Notes: generated by a model from the letters alone, not told the origin. 64,000 nucleotides of DNA from Mastigamoeba balamuthi (GCA_902651635.1 CACRSC010000004.1:221651-285650), one strand, 5' to 3'; counted from the first letter of the stretch, positions 1 to 11,794 are shown. Translations and numbers: made by a program.

Positions 1-370
1 CCGAGAGCGAACGAACGTTCTTTTGCGTTTTCTGCTAATTGTTGCAGTGGTGTGGGCTGTGCGTTGGTGTGGCCAGCGGTGTGGCTGGTGCGGGTGGCGG
101 GTCGTGATAACAAAAGCACAATTAGTTTGTTCCCTTGGAGTAAACACAGAAGGCAAAACCCCCCCACGCGGGGGGCGAGGAGAGAGAGAGACCAGAGCGG
201 CAAGCGAGTGGTGTGTTGCCGAGTCGAGCGCTGCGAGGGGCCAAGCGGAAGAGGATGCTCGTGGCGCCCATTGCTCCCGAGCGGGGTGCGCGCCACAAGC
301 GCCCACGCAGCCACTGGGGAATCCGGAGAAGGTCGTTGGTCGGGGCAGTACGGCATGGCTCCCGAGGCGT

Positions 371-2051
371 CTAGTAGATCTGGTGGTGCGGGTAGTCGTC
401 CTCCTCCACGTCCTCGCAGTCCTCTTGCGAGATCCTAAGGCGCCCACCCTTTGTGAGGAGCGTGGGGTGCGTGCGCAGGAGGGGGTGGGTGGGGGCGGAC
501 CAGCAGCTGTGGTCGCTGAACTCGGAGAACTTGGCAGCGCCGGTCCACTGGGGATGTCGCTGCTGCTTGAAGCGGAAGACCTGCACGAGCTTGGCGCAGT
601 GCGTGGCGCCGACGTACCGGCCGTTCCAGAGGATCTGCGACGTTCTCCAGCGCTCGAGCAGCTTCTTCTGCATGTCCTGGCAGTTGACGCCGCAGTGCTC
701 GACGTTGAGCGGGTCGCCGACGACCCAGACGCTGCGCAGGAGGTCCTGCTGCAGGAACTCGTCGAGCTTCTGCACGGCGTCCCAGCAGCGCTCGTGCAGC
801 GCGTCGTCGCCCTCGGTGAGGCTCGCGGGCCGCGCGTAGGCCTGCGAGTGGCCTCGCACGGGGACGCCGTCGTAGACGGGGACTATCTGCACGGCCTCGT
901 CGTCGACCTGCACGACGAGCCCCGTGAAGTTGCCGTCGAGCTCGTCGATGGCGAAGAACGTCATGTGCGCGTTGAGCCCGACGAACAGCCTGCGCACGCG
1001 CATGCGGCCCACGAGCGCCTCGACCATCTCCCTCCGCGCGGCCACCGTCGGCAGCACGTCAAAGGCCACCACGGCGTCGCAGAAGCACGGCTCCTGCCCC
1101 ATCTCCGCAAACGCCGCGCCCCACATCTCCTCGAGCACCGCCACGTCGTTGGGCTCCGGGTACCGCGCCCCGCGCCGCGCGAACTCGAGCACCGGGCCGT
1201 CGCTGTTGCCGACGCCCGCCCAGCACGCCCGCGCCGTGTGCACAAAGACGAACGTGCTCGTCTTCTCGACCGACTCCTCAAAGCTGTACGTGAAGTTGTC
1301 CAGGTGGCAGCGCTCCACCGAGTACCCCCGCGCCGCGTCCCTTCGCCCGCGCGCGTCCGGTCCCGTCGACGACGACGACGACGAGGAAGAAGTGGTGCTG
1401 CTATACCTCGACGACAGCGACGTGCAGCCCAGCGAGGCCCTGCGCCGCTCCTTGAGCTGCCGCATGTCCTCGTCGGCCAGCCGCCGCGCCTCGAGCTCGG
1501 CACGCATCTGGGCCTCGGACAGCGCCCGCGCGCGGGCCGCCTCGCGCTCGCGGTACTGCCGCACGTCCTCGTCCGCACGCCAGCGCGTGTCGTACGCGGT
1601 CGCCGGCAGCTTGGGCCCCGCCGCAGCCGCCGTTCGGAACCGCGCGGTGTCGTCGCGCCTGCTGGGCCCGCTGCTGCTGGGCGCGGGGTCCGCCACTGGC
1701 ATCACGAGCGGCGTGCGCTTGGCAGGCCCGCCTTTTTGAGTTCGAAAAAGTGGGTTTGGGGGCATAGCGTTGAATGGGGGAAGGGGGAGAGGGTGGGGTT
1801 GACGTTAGTGGGCCAACAACGTTGTTGGGCTGGCGGGTGGGTGGGGGGGGGGGGGGCGAGTGTGTACCATTCTTGAAGCACGAGAGGATGTAGACGCGCT
1901 CCGAGGGCTTGGAGATGCCCAGCTCGGCCGTGATGATGTCGCGCGCGTCCTCCTCGGTCAGATCGTCGAGGCCGAGCTCGCAGCGCGCGAGGTGCTCCAC
2001 AAACTGGTGCCACAGATGCTCCATGCGCTGCGTGTACGCTCGGTGCTGCAT
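371..2051 (-). CDS. divergent actin-related protein
   Basis: Two exons, join(371..1731,1868..2051) on the minus strand, giving 514 residues; the donor reads GTACAC and the exons meet in phase 1. I start at the ATG at 2051. Residues from about 200 on look like the actin fold but are strongly diverged: a segment like the actin IWHHTFYNEL region (EEMWGAAFAEM), a nucleotide-cleft-like strand TGLVVQVDD followed by VQIVPVYDGVPV, and a late VVGDPLNVEHCG segment where actin has its SGGTTMFPG loop. The phosphate-loop motifs of true actin are not kept, so ATP binding is doubtful. Before the fold lies an acidic and serine-rich linker (about residues 60-180) and a helical N-terminus encoded by exon 1. 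Family membership is inference from motif order; the subfamily is unknown. It may be a chromatin-remodeller Arp or a lineage-specific Arp. Confidence 0.6.
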
Positions 2052-3293
2052 AGCGCGCGCGTGCGCGTGTGTTGGTGCGTGCGGTGCTGGCTGGCAGCCC
2101 ACCCAATCGCGCACGGCGCCTGCGGGGGCGAGGGAAGGAAGTGCGGGCCGGAGAAGCACAAAGAGAGGTGGGGAGAGGAGAGCAGAGGGCACCGAAGGCG
2201 AATCGAACGGAGAGAAAAATGTCCCTTTGAACAACCAACGCAACACCGCAACGCCCGCGGCCGCATCGGAAAAGAACCCCCCAACCCACAGGGGCGGCGG
2301 TCAACGCACCAAGGAAAAGGGGTGGGCGCGGTGCGCAGGCCGATCAGATGGGGCGCGAGCTCTGCCCGGTTGATGCCGTGCAGTACCGACACGGGAACTG
2401 CGCAAACGCCAACAATTAAAGCGAAAACCCGAGACTGTCGGTTGGCCACACGCACCCCACGCGCCTTACCATCTGAGAACCTCTTCCTAGAATTCCCGCT
2501 GGCACCGACGGGGCATTCTCGTGCATTTCGCAGGAAATACCAGGGCGTCTTTGCCTGCACTTTGCCTGGGCGCAAAAGTTGCATACGGGCCTTTCGGCCA
2601 CGCTGTCCTTTTCCTCTGCTCCGGTGGGGAAGATGCGGTGATCTCCGTGAAGCCCCACGGGGGGCGAGGAGCAGAGGGGGGACTGGGCCTCGCCGTCGCA
2701 GTCGATGGGGGGACCGCGAGGAGTAGGATAGGAAAGCGAAAAGAAGCGGCTGCTTCTGGAAACACTGTGGAGGTGTACAAAACCGCTCAGTTTTCCTGCG
2801 TTCCTGAGAAGAGGCGTTCTGACACGGTTCTGCGCTCACAGTGCCCCCTCCGAGAAGAGGGGGAGAGGCGAGGATACGGTTGAAGGCGTGTGCTGTTGGA
2901 TCAAGGCGGGGGCATTTCTCTGGAACAGTGCGACAACGAGGTCTCTCTGCGCAGGCGAGATGAAAAAAGACCGACGGCAGTACATTCACCAAACTTCCAC
3001 AGTAATGGAAAATGGACTGAATAAATAAAGTTCAACACCGGCGATTTCACTGAGTGGGTTGTTCAAGGTGCCCGGGCCCGGGAGGGAGGGGCGGCGGGAG
3101 ATGTTTGTTGGTGAGTTTCAGTTTCGGTTTCTTAAGCTGTACTTTCTCGAGTCCTGAGGGGTTGCCACTCACAAGTTTCATTGTCATCCGCAGTGCAAGC
3201 CGTCATCCTCGGCCATACTAAGTTCAAATGAGATTCCTATCCGGAATCTAGATATCAGGGCACCAGGTGAATCTTATCAGTCCACAACAGCGT
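2052..3293. other. intergenic, no supported gene
   Basis: Shared 5' region of the minus-strand actin-related gene and the plus-strand dehydrogenase gene. Several long open frames cross it on both strands, but none has a recognisable domain, a plausible splice structure or a paralogue in the window. I see no RNA gene here. Confidence 0.4.
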
Positions 3294-4443
3294 ATGGGAC
3301 CGGCGCTGTGGTTTGCTCTGTGCGCCGCCGCAGGGCTGGCGCTCTACGCGGTCCTCCGCAGGATCGTTGCTGGCGCTCGCTGCGAGTACACGCCCGATCT
3401 GTCGGGTACCGTCCCCTCTCGTGCCTGACTGGTCGGGGGAGCTCACGAGGTCTCAGGGAGAGTCGCAGTTGTCACTGGCACAACCAGCGGTCTTGGATAC
3501 GAGACGGCCAAGAGGCTTGCCCTCCTTCGGGCAACTGTTCTTCTTCTCGATCGGGACTCGCAGGTTTCACCTCTGCGAGTCCTTGCTACCAATTGATGAC
3601 CCGGCAGAGGGCAACCGCAACTGCGCTTCGTCTCCGAGCCGAGTGCCGCAACGCCGCTGTCCGCGCGATCGAGTGCGACCTCTCGGACCTCGACACAGTT
3701 GAGGCTGCTGCCAGCGGTACGACAGAGCAGCTGCACTGAGCGTCTCACCGCGGTGCTCCGCCAAGCCATTCGCGAGTCCTACTCGGCAGTGCACATCCTC
3801 GTCGCCAACGCAGGTGTGTGCGCCCCACCGCTGTCGTCGACGCGGCAGGGATGGGAGCTCCAGTACGGCGTGAACCACCTGGGCCACTTCGCACTGGTCC
3901 ACCACCTCCTCCCTGGTCCGCCACGCCCTCGCCCTCAGCCTCTCTGACATGCGGCACACACAAGTGCTGATCGCGGGCAGAGCGCGGGTCGTCGTGGTCT
4001 CGTCCAGGGCGCACAGCAGAGCCACGGGTGTGGACTTCGACGCCCTCCGGAGCGAGGACATCGCAGGGGCGTACAGTGCGAGGGCGTGGTACTGCCAGTC
4101 GAAGCTGTGCAACGTCCTCTTCGTGCGCGAGCTGCAGAGGAGGTACGGGCCCCAGGGCCTGGCGGCGTTTTCTGTCCACCCCGGGCTTGTGTCCACCAAC
4201 GCGGAGCGCCACGCGCCCCTGGCGAGGCTGCTGCTGGGGATCGTGTGGCCGCTGCTGTTCAAGACTGCCGAGCAGGGCGCGCAGACGCAGCTGCACTGCT
4301 GCCTTGCACCGATAGAAGTCCTGCGGGCAGGCGAGTACTATGCCGAATGCCAGGTCAGCCCCTCAGGTTCGCTGTCGCGGGACACGGACCTGTCCGCCTC
4401 CCTCTGGCGAGCGAGCGAGCAGCAGATCGCACAACGCCGCTAA
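3294..4443 (+). CDS. short-chain dehydrogenase/reductase (retinol dehydrogenase/WWOX-like)
   Basis: Five exons, join(3294..3405,3457..3563,3608..3716,3766..3915,3965..4443), 318 residues, all junctions in phase. The N-terminus is a hydrophobic signal anchor (MGPALWFALCAAAGLALYAV), which would tether the enzyme to a membrane. The Rossmann motif VVTGTTSGLG, the NAG motif (VANAGV), the serine strand ARVVVVSS, the catalytic YCQSK (YxxxK) and the HPG loop are all intact, so an active NAD(P)-dependent oxidoreductase is expected. Length and motif spacing fit classical SDRs of the retinol dehydrogenase or dehydrogenase/reductase type; the substrate cannot be read from sequence. The third intron border (3717-3765) is the least sure: the 49-nt intron is the only choice I found that keeps the frame, but it removes a short helix seen in relatives. 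Confidence 0.85.
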
Positions 4444-4769
4444 GATGCCAACACCACATCGTGATCGCGATGCGCAATCCACAGGGACACGTCACGAACC
4501 ATACGGAATCGTGAGTGTTCTCTTGTATCTTCTGCTGGCTGGATCGAGGCAGTGCCCGTATTAAGAAGCGATGGTAAGGGCCTCCATAAGACTCGCCACT
4601 TGAGTCTCCTGCTGCGCTCTGGCCGGAGCCTTGCACCACGGTGGCTGGCCGTGGATCTGCCAGCAAAGATATTTTCCTGACACGAAAGGGTGAATCGCCT
4701 GATTCTTCAACTCCGACTTAACGCCGCTTCGCCGTCGACTAAGCGTCCGCACAGCACCACCAGCAAAGA

Positions 4770-5461
4770 ATGGGCTTCGACCTGCGCGAAAAGAAGACGG
4801 GGACCGTCACCGGCCTGATCTCCGTCGCGTTGCTCGTCGCCAACATCATCCTCGCCGCCATCTTCTGGAGGACGTGGAATTACGGCATCTGGGTCCTCTG
4901 TGCGCCACTTCTCCGCCCCTCCGCCCTCCTTCCCGCGCCTCCCCGAGCGGTCCCTGGCTCTCCGGTGCGGGTGCACAGTGGGCGTTGCCCCCCTTGAGAC
5001 TATTTCTTGTTGGGCCCATCCGGTGACGTGGCACTTAATTTGTGCCCGGCACGCTCTCTCAGTCATGATCCTCTGCTACGTCGCCGCCGTCGGGGCGCTC
5101 GTGTTCCTGCTGCTGTTCGCCATAACGCTCTTCTTCCGGAGGACCTCGGCAAGCCGTGCGCTCACACTCCCGCAGAGAATTCCCGCACCAGTGTGCAATT
5201 CACCCAATTCGCCCAGATTGGATTGTGGCGCTCATCCTGACCGTCATTGCGCTGGTCCTCGTCGGGTCGTCACTGGCCTACATATGTCAGCGCTGCCCCC
5301 CACCTTCGTTCCGTTTGCCCACCCATGCTGACGGCTGGGCCTCTGCAGGGAGGGTGCCGTACGAGCTGTTCCCTGACGCCGTCTCAATCGTCTGCATCAT
5401 CATTGCCATACTCCTCGTGCGCAAGGACTCCGGGCCCTCGTCGTCGGCAACCAAGGCCTAA
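4770..5461 (+). CDS. small four-helix membrane protein, copy 1
   Basis: Four exons, join(4770..4899,5063..5155,5217..5285,5349..5461), 134 residues. Each exon encodes about one hydrophobic helix: VTGLISVALLVANIILAAIF, then FMILCYVAAVGALVFLLLFA, then HWIVALILTVIALVLVGSSL, then a C-terminal VSIVCIIIAILLV followed by a short polar serine-rich tail. All introns are in phase 1. The neighbour at 6156-6983 is a paralogue with the same exon lengths (130, 93 and 69 nt for exons 1-3) and intron phases, which strongly supports this model. Four closely spaced helices with short loops resemble MARVEL/tetraspan-like topology, but I recognise no family motif and assign no function. The start is the ATG shared with the paralogue (MGFDL). 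Confidence 0.8.
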
Positions 5462-6155
5462 GCAGGAGCGGCCGCCTCGTGGGTGACCGGCCCACTTGGC
5501 GCGAGCAGCGGAGCCAAGGAATGGTGCACCATTCCCGCCTTTTGGACACACCAATAAATGGCCCCCGAGCCACACACCCCCGCACGAACAACGTCATAGC
5601 GACGCGTGCAATCTAGATTCAAATCGCGTGCGACATGACCGGTCTTTTTCTTTAGTCAGACCCAGGGAGTCGAGGAGTGCAGTGCACACACCCTGCAGTG
5701 GCGTGACTGCGTGTCCCAAGGTTGCATTGATGTATAAATGAAAAACAAGAACGGCGGGACTAAGGTGCACGGGATATTTCGGTTTGTGTCAGTTACAGTG
5801 ATTTGGATGTTCAGTGACTTCAGGATAGGAAACAGTGATGTGCTTTGTTACACTCTCTGGGTAACGGTAGCGACTTCTGTCCGGAAGATGCAGAGTGGGG
5901 TCACCCCTTTCTTCGCCGGCGTACCGGGGACCGTGGGGACCGTGGGGGACCCGCGGTCGCCAAAAAATGCCGACGGGCAAGTGCCTCCCGGAGGTACCGA
6001 CCCCCGGGCCCGGGGGAACCAGATACCACGCCAAAGATACCAGAATCTGACGGTTGAGGGGGTGTTTTTAACGGTTGAGAATCAACGCCAGAAGTGTTTT
6101 AATTGCGCAGTCAGCAAAGCCAAAGCGGCCCGCAAGACCACCCGACACGCCAAGA
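5462..6155. other. intergenic between the tetraspan-like paralogues
   Basis: AT-richer spacer holding the 3' end of copy 1 and the promoter of copy 2. The last 20-30 bases before each ATG are similar (CCACC...CCAAGA/CAAAGAATGG), suggesting related 5' leaders. No other feature seen. Confidence 0.4.
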
Positions 6156-6983
6156 ATGGGGTTCGACCTGCACGACGGCAAGACGAGCAAGGTGCTCGCC
6201 CTGATCACGATCGTCCTGCTCGTGGTCAACATCATCGTCAGCATCATCTACTGGGCCACCTGGGGCTACGGCATCCACATCCTCTGTAAGCCGCCCACGC
6301 CCCTCCACCCGCCCTCCCCTCCCCTTCTGGTGCCCTGCGGACGTCATGTGCGGGGCACCCCGCACAGAGCGGTCTGGACATGATGTGCACTTTTGCCGAT
6401 TGTCCTTCCTGTGCGGTTTTTGCGGGGCGTGAGGTGGAAAAAACGCTAACGGAAAACGCGTCTGCGTCTGCCCCGGCCCCAGTCATGATCCTGTCGTACG
6501 TCGCGACGGTCACCGCGCTCGTGCTCTGCGTCCTGTACACCATCAGCGTCGCCTGGCAGAAGTTCGAGGGAGGCCGTACGTCGCCCCGGCCCACCGAATT
6601 TCACCCCCCAGCAATACGCCGAGTGCTAGAGCGCGACTCACACGGGCGGCCTCCTCCTCCTTCCTCCACGCAGACTGGGTCGTGGCGCTCATCCTCGCCA
6701 TCATCGCCTGCATCCTCATCGTGTGGTGCCCGTTTGTCATCTGTGAGTTTCAATTCCCCGTCACCGTCTTTGGGCGGCTTGGTTTTTTGTGTTTCATTTC
6801 CGCCGCTTTTTTTGTCTGCTCTCGCGCTTTTCGCCACCTGCTTGCTGACCTGCCTTGCCTACAGGGAACGGACCGTATTTCGGACTGTTCTCGCACGTCT
6901 GCGCGATTGTCTGTATCATCATCGCGGTTCTGCTGATGAACAACGGCGGCTCGTCCTCGAGCTCGACGGCGTCCAAGGCGTAG
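6156..6983 (+). CDS. small four-helix membrane protein, copy 2
   Basis: Four exons, join(6156..6285,6483..6575,6674..6742,6865..6983), 136 residues. Tandem paralogue of the gene at 4770-5461, in the same orientation, with identical intron positions and phases. The helices align: VLALITIVLLVVNIIVSIIY, MILSYVATVTALVLCVLYTI, HWVVALILAIIACILIVWC, and VCAIVCIIIAVLLM. The N-terminus MGFDLHDGKTS and the aromatic loops (WGYGIHI, WNGPYFGLF) are conserved between the copies, while introns and spacers are not, pointing to an old duplication held under selection. Function unknown; it is an integral membrane protein with both ends probably cytoplasmic (inference). Confidence 0.8.
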
Positions 6984-7257
6984 AGAGCAGGTCTGCCAGC
7001 CCTTCTTGTCAGACCCGCGAAACCGAACGAAAACACCACCACAACCACCCGTCAGAAACCATCCGGCAGCGGTAATACAGAACTTCTGAGTGACTCCGAT
7101 CGAAATGCGCTGTTCCTGGCTGCACCACGGTGCGGGCGGTCTGTGAGGTCATTTTGAACAGAGATTTTTCTCCTGAAACGCTAGATTTTCCCCGGGAATC
7201 TGGCCGCGGAGAAATATCTACGCGGATACTTTGGCGCCAAACAAATCCACCGCAGCC

Positions 7258-8650
7258 ATGTCGTCCGACGAGGCCTCGGACGTCGAGTGCGCTGGCATCA
7301 CCTCCTACGCCCCGCACCCCGCCGCGGCCTCCACCGCCCCGCGCCGCCGCCTCGTCCTCGTCCACTGCCCCCCGGCCCCCGGAACCGTCGCCGAGCCGCG
7401 CAGACCCGACGCAGACGCGCTCGAGCTCGTCGAGCTGCCGCACCCGCGGACGGGCGCGCGCGTGCAGTACGCGCTGGGCGCGGGCACCGGGGCGCTGCTG
7501 GAGCTGCAGAGGGGCAAGCTGGCCCACGCGTCGTGGTTCGTGGGCGACGCCGTGGTGCCGGACGGGTCGCTGACGGTGGCGTCGCCCGTCGACCCGCTCT
7601 TCGTGGCGCTGGGGCGCGTCGACGCCCGCGCGGCGTCCGCCGAGCGCTTCTACGACGTCGAGGAGCTCGTGTGCGGGGGCGAGCAGGACGCCAAGCCGCT
7701 CCTGCGGGCCGCGGGCCTCCGCAGCCGCCTGCACCTGATATGCGACGTGCAGAAAGGTAACGCGGGAGCGATCGCCCAAATTCAATTGACTTGCGCGCAA
7801 AAACCATCGGGCCCCGCCGTATTTGCGCCCCTTTTCGTCGATTACGGCGCTCGCCGGCGCAAGACAGGGCACCCTGGTGCCTGCCCAGTGCACAGCCGAT
7901 GCTCTCGACTCGCAGTCAAGACGAGTTCTTTCCACCGCCCCGCAGCTTTTGAGTTGTATGGCCGCCGCCTCTCGGTCGCACGCAGCCACCAGTCGAACGC
8001 CACCCACCTGTGACGTGCGCCTGACTGGACCTCCTCTGCCCCTGCGCCCCGCAGTGGACGGGGACGAGTACTACAAGCTCTCCGAGGCCAAGTGCGTCGC
8101 GTGGCTCCGGGCCAAGGTCGAGAGGCTCAAGGGCGCCGTGCGGTCCGAGGCCCCCGAGCTCGCGCGCAGCGGCTGCAGCGTCGCCGGCTTCTCGGGCGCC
8201 GCGCACCAGGAGCTCTCGGACGAGGGCGTGCTGCGGGCCTCGCTGGGCCTGCTGAGCGAGTACGTCTCGGACTCGTGGCTGCGCAAGGTCGCCGCCGACT
8301 GCGGCCTGGCCAACTACGCGCCCCCGAGGGCCGCAGCAGACGTCGCGGCGCTGCCCGCAGGGGTCGTCCCCGCGGCCGTCAAGCGCTACAGGGAGGACGC
8401 CAACGCGGGCTCGCCGATGCCCCAGCACAAGGTCGGGGGGGAGTTGGGTTTCCCGCCTTCTATTCAATTCAATTGAATTCGACCGGCGCAGGGGAAGAGG
8501 CAGAAGACGGCAGAGCCGCAGCCGAAGACGCGGGCGGCGATGCAGAAGAGCAGGGAGGCGGCCAAGACGAGGCGGAACGAGGAGGCGGCCAAGGGCAGCA
8601 AGTCGCTGACCTCGTTCTTCTTCGCGCCGCCCCCAAAGACCCCGACGTAG
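7258..8650 (+). CDS. RNASEH2B: ribonuclease H2 subunit B
   Basis: Three exons, join(7258..7756,8055..8431,8492..8650), 344 residues. Subunit B is a non-catalytic scaffold of the nuclear RNase H2 trimer, which removes single ribonucleotides and RNA-DNA hybrids. The N-terminal part has the triple-barrel sequence features (HPRTGARVQYAL, ELQRGKLAHASWFVGDAVV, DPLFVAL); the central part has YYKLSEAKCVAWLRAKVERL and the helical LSDEGVLRASLGLLSEYVSDSWLRKV stretch; the C-terminus is basic and ends with SLTSFFF. That is a PCNA-interacting-peptide-like motif, as in the human protein, though the leading Gln is missing. Overall length fits the family. The start is the ATG in MSSDEASD. Confidence 0.85.
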
Positions 8651-8855
8651 AGGCGCACGCAGAGGGGAAAGCAAACACACAGCACAGCACAGCACAGTGC
8701 AATCAACTGCTTGCGTTGGGGGGTGCACTGTTGACTGTTGGAGGGCGTTGGCGTGGCTCGGCAGGGCTGCGTGGCCACATGGCCGTGCAGGGCGCGCTCG
8801 CTGGCCCAGCCCACGGGTGTGGTGATGTAGTGTGGCGGTGGTGATAGGGTACATG

Positions 8856-10005
8856 TCAGCGAGTCCTGCCGTCGGTGACGAAGGAGACCAGCGTGGCCAT
8901 GTCCGAGGGGAAGAACACCTTGCGGGCCCTGCGCAGCGGGTCCTCGGGGCCGGGCGAGGCCTGCTGTGTCTTGCCGCTCTCGTAGACGGCTATCGGGACC
9001 TCCTTGAGGAAAAACACGTTCCTTACGACAGCCAGCACCTGTACGGCAACCCCCACCACAAGCAGCCAGCCCCCCACCCCACGGGGAATAGTGGGTGAGT
9101 CACCGGAGTGGGGGAAGGGATGAGGGGCAGCGTTGGTTGTGGGGGGAAATTGCAACTTGACGCACAGTTTCGGCTGCGCACTCGCCGCCGTCCTCGGGGC
9201 GCAGGCGGTCTGTGACGACGCGGAGGCCGCGGAGCTCCTTGGCGCCCACGAACGAGAGCCACTTCTTGAGCTCGCCGCTGCTGGCGAAGCACTTTGTGAA
9301 CAGTCGCCTCTTGACCTGCCGAAACGCACGCCAGGCAGAAGTCAGTGCGCCCGTGAGTCACACAACACAGAAGCCCAGGAGCAGGGAGTGAGCGGTGGGA
9401 CACGCAACGGCGGACTGCAGGAAGATCTCGTCGGCGACGGTGGCCTGCGGGTCGCGGCAGACCCAGAGCAGCACGATGTCCGCGTCGAGAGCGAACGACT
9501 TCTCCCTCTCGGGCAGCATCTCCGCTACGTCCTCCAGAGCAGAAGTCCCTGCTCCCCCACCGCTCTGCCCCGCCTCCTCCCTGGCCCCTCCCAGCGCGTC
9601 ACGCAGCGTGCTGACCACCTGCGGCCCGCGGGCGGCCCTGACTGCGGCCGTGGGCGCAGCGGGGGCAGCGGAGCAGCGCTGCTGCTGCTGCTGGAGTGCT
9701 GTGCGTATGTCGATGCCCCCGAGGCTGTCGCCGCAGACAGAGGCCCTCCACTGCCCCAGGTGCGGCGCGTTGGCACGCGGCATCGACGGGCTGCCCGACG
9801 GCGACGTCGTCGTCGTGCTGCGCTGCCACTGGCAGCTCGCTGGGCGCGCGAAGTGCGGCGCTGTGGGCGGCGACTGCGACTGGCTGTCGCTGGGAACGCG
9901 TCGCTGCCACGACGGCTGGGCCATACGCCTCCGCTGCGCTATGTCTGCCATCCTGCTGTGCTGGCTACGGGGGGGGGACGACAGTCGCCACAGGTCCGTC
10001 GCCAC
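8856..10005 (-). CDS. unknown protein, weak receiver-like C-terminal region
   Basis: Three exons, complement(join(8856..9038,9166..9315,9409..10005)), 309 residues, all junctions phase 0. The first 150 residues are low complexity (Ser/Gln/Ala-rich, with a glutamine run). From about residue 165 the protein reads like an alpha/beta fold: DADIVLLWVCRDP, then RLFTKCFASSGELKKWLSFV, then LRGLRVVTDRLR, then VLAVVRNVFFLKEVPIAVY. This strand-helix order (strand ending in W-V-x-D, a Ser before a helix, R-V-V-T/I-T, then VPIxVY) resembles divergent response-regulator receiver domains, but the phospho-acceptor geometry is not convincing. Two possible starts exist (10005 or 9954). I do not assign a function. 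Confidence 0.5.
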
Positions 10006-10221
10006 GGGAGAAAACTAATCTTGTGAGCCCCGGAGACCGTCGCCCACACCACGCTCCTAACCGGGGGGTGCGCGTTTTCCGCCCTGATTCGCACAGTAGA
10101 AATACTTGAACTTGCTTGATAAAGCCCGTGGTGCATTTCACACCTGCGAAGCTGTCCATTATTTGGGTTTTTCATTACGCTACCACTGACGGGGGGGGGG
10201 GGTTCTCTCGCAGTGACTGAA

Positions 10222-11654
10222 CTACCACAGCGCCAGCGCCGCAGCGACGGCGGCCGCGGCCACGGCGAGGGGCGGCTGCGCCAGCGCGGGCCGCGCGGCG
10301 GGCGACGTCTGCGGGACCGGGACCACCGTGACGTGCGAGGAGCTCGAGGGTTCCGGAACGCTCGACGAGGAGGGCAGCGGGTACACGTCGGTGCCTCGGC
10401 GGACGTACTCGGCCCCGATGTCCACCGAGTAGCCGTCGGGCGACGCCCGCATCGGCCAGTTGGTCGAGACGACCTGCGCGCCGCTGGTGAAGGCCGCGTG
10501 GCGCCTGGCCACGGCCGCCGTCAGGTTCTCGACGCCGAAGAGGTCGATCCTCGTGGAGAGCATCACGAGGGCGTAGATGCAGCCAAAGTCGCCGCGCTGC
10601 ACGCACGAGATGTTGGCGCGGCAGAAGCCGACGGCGGCCTTGAGGCCGTCGTAGGGCAGCGGGCGGTCAAACGCCGCGAAGACGCGGGCGGCGTCGGCGG
10701 TGTCGACGCAGCCGTCGGGCGAGGGGCCGTCGATGACGCCGTAGAGCTCGTCGACGCTCTGGCTGAGGTTCTGGCCCTTGGCGAAGTACCCGAGGTCCGC
10801 GTGCGTGCGCACGAGGAACCCCGCGTCGACGAGACCCGCGATCCTCGCGTGGTCCGCGGGCCGCGTGGGGTCGTCGTGCAGCACGACGGCCGCGTTGTCG
10901 TTGCCGGGCAGCAGCGCCTCGTCCGAGTCGTAGAGCGGGAACATCAGGCGCGTGGCGTTGCTCCTGTGGTACGACCGCGACGGGTCCAGCACGAAGAACA
11001 GCGCCTTGCCCCTGGCGTCTGCGACCCTCGGCCACGACGCGCCGCCCGTGACGGCCGCCCGCAGCGACGTGGCGTTGCCGCGGACCGCCGCCGGGGTCAC
11101 GAGCGTGTCGTTGTCGTCGTGGTCCCACGACTCGCGGACCGCGTCGTCGAGCGCGTCGAGCAGGCGCTCCGAGAGGCGGCTGCCCGAGGGCACCTTGAGC
11201 TCCAGCATGACGAAGAGCGTCACGTGGTCCGCGTGGGCCGCCGACCACGCGCGGGCCTCGCGCAGGCACGAGCGCAGGTCGGCGCACGTGCTGCTCTGGT
11301 CGTAGACGGCAACGTGGTAGACGGGCCACGTGACGCTCGCGCTGCTGGCGCTGTCGACGTGCACGTCGAGCTCGATGGCCCGCACGCCCCCGAGCCCCAG
11401 CTGCTCCGTCAGGCTCTCCCGCGTGTAACTCCACTGCACGTCGCCCGCGGCAGGTGGGAGGTGCGTTAAAGTTGCACTGGCGGTTTGGGTAAAGTGCTCT
11501 GCGCTACAGGCGGGATCGTGCGGGCAGCAGGCTGGATGTGGTACGAGTTGTGCGTGCCCTTGACCGTGATCTCGTTGATCCGCAGGCCGCTCTCGTCCGC
11601 TGCGGTGCCCAGCGCACCGAGCACCGCGACGAGAAGCAAAACAGGGCGGGCCAT
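10222..11654 (-). CDS. secreted or GPI-anchored PI-PLC-C1-like phospholipase
   Basis: Two exons, complement(join(10222..11433,11508..11654)), 452 residues. Exon 1 gives a clear signal peptide (MARPVLLLVAVLGALGTA) and the start of the catalytic TIM barrel, INEITVKGTHNSYH, with the first active-site His. Exon 2 continues with GGVRAIELDVHVD and VYHVAVYDQ, carrying the second His, and later IAGLVDAGFLVRTHAD and QVVSTNWPMRAS, in the order typical of the calcium-dependent phosphoinositide-specific PLC C1 family. The last 50 residues are a Ser/Pro-rich stalk followed by a hydrophobic, alanine-rich tail with no basic stop, which looks like a GPI-attachment signal. The expected reaction is hydrolysis of phosphatidylinositol-type lipids, outside the cell. 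Family call by motifs; substrate inferred. Confidence 0.75.
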
Positions 11655-11794
11655 CGCGAGCACAGTGTGTGGCGCTAAGAAAGTCACGAGAAGGTTAAGA
11701 ACTGTTTTATGGTTATGGCGGGTTTGTCGAACAAAAGTGAAAAAACCGGCGGTCGATATCTCCGGAAGAAGATTCTCTGATTCTGGCGGGTTCC

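Noticed and set aside
23-1876. Long plus-strand open frame opposite the actin-related gene
   Set aside because: GC-rich antisense shadow; the minus strand has a coherent two-exon model with actin landmarks.
1958-2992. 344-codon minus-strand open frame
   Set aside because: Overlaps exon 1 of the actin-related gene in another frame and has no domain, repeats or splice support.
10213-11469. 418-codon plus-strand open frame opposite the phospholipase
   Set aside because: Antisense shadow of the PI-PLC exon; no domain, highly skewed Arg/Val content.
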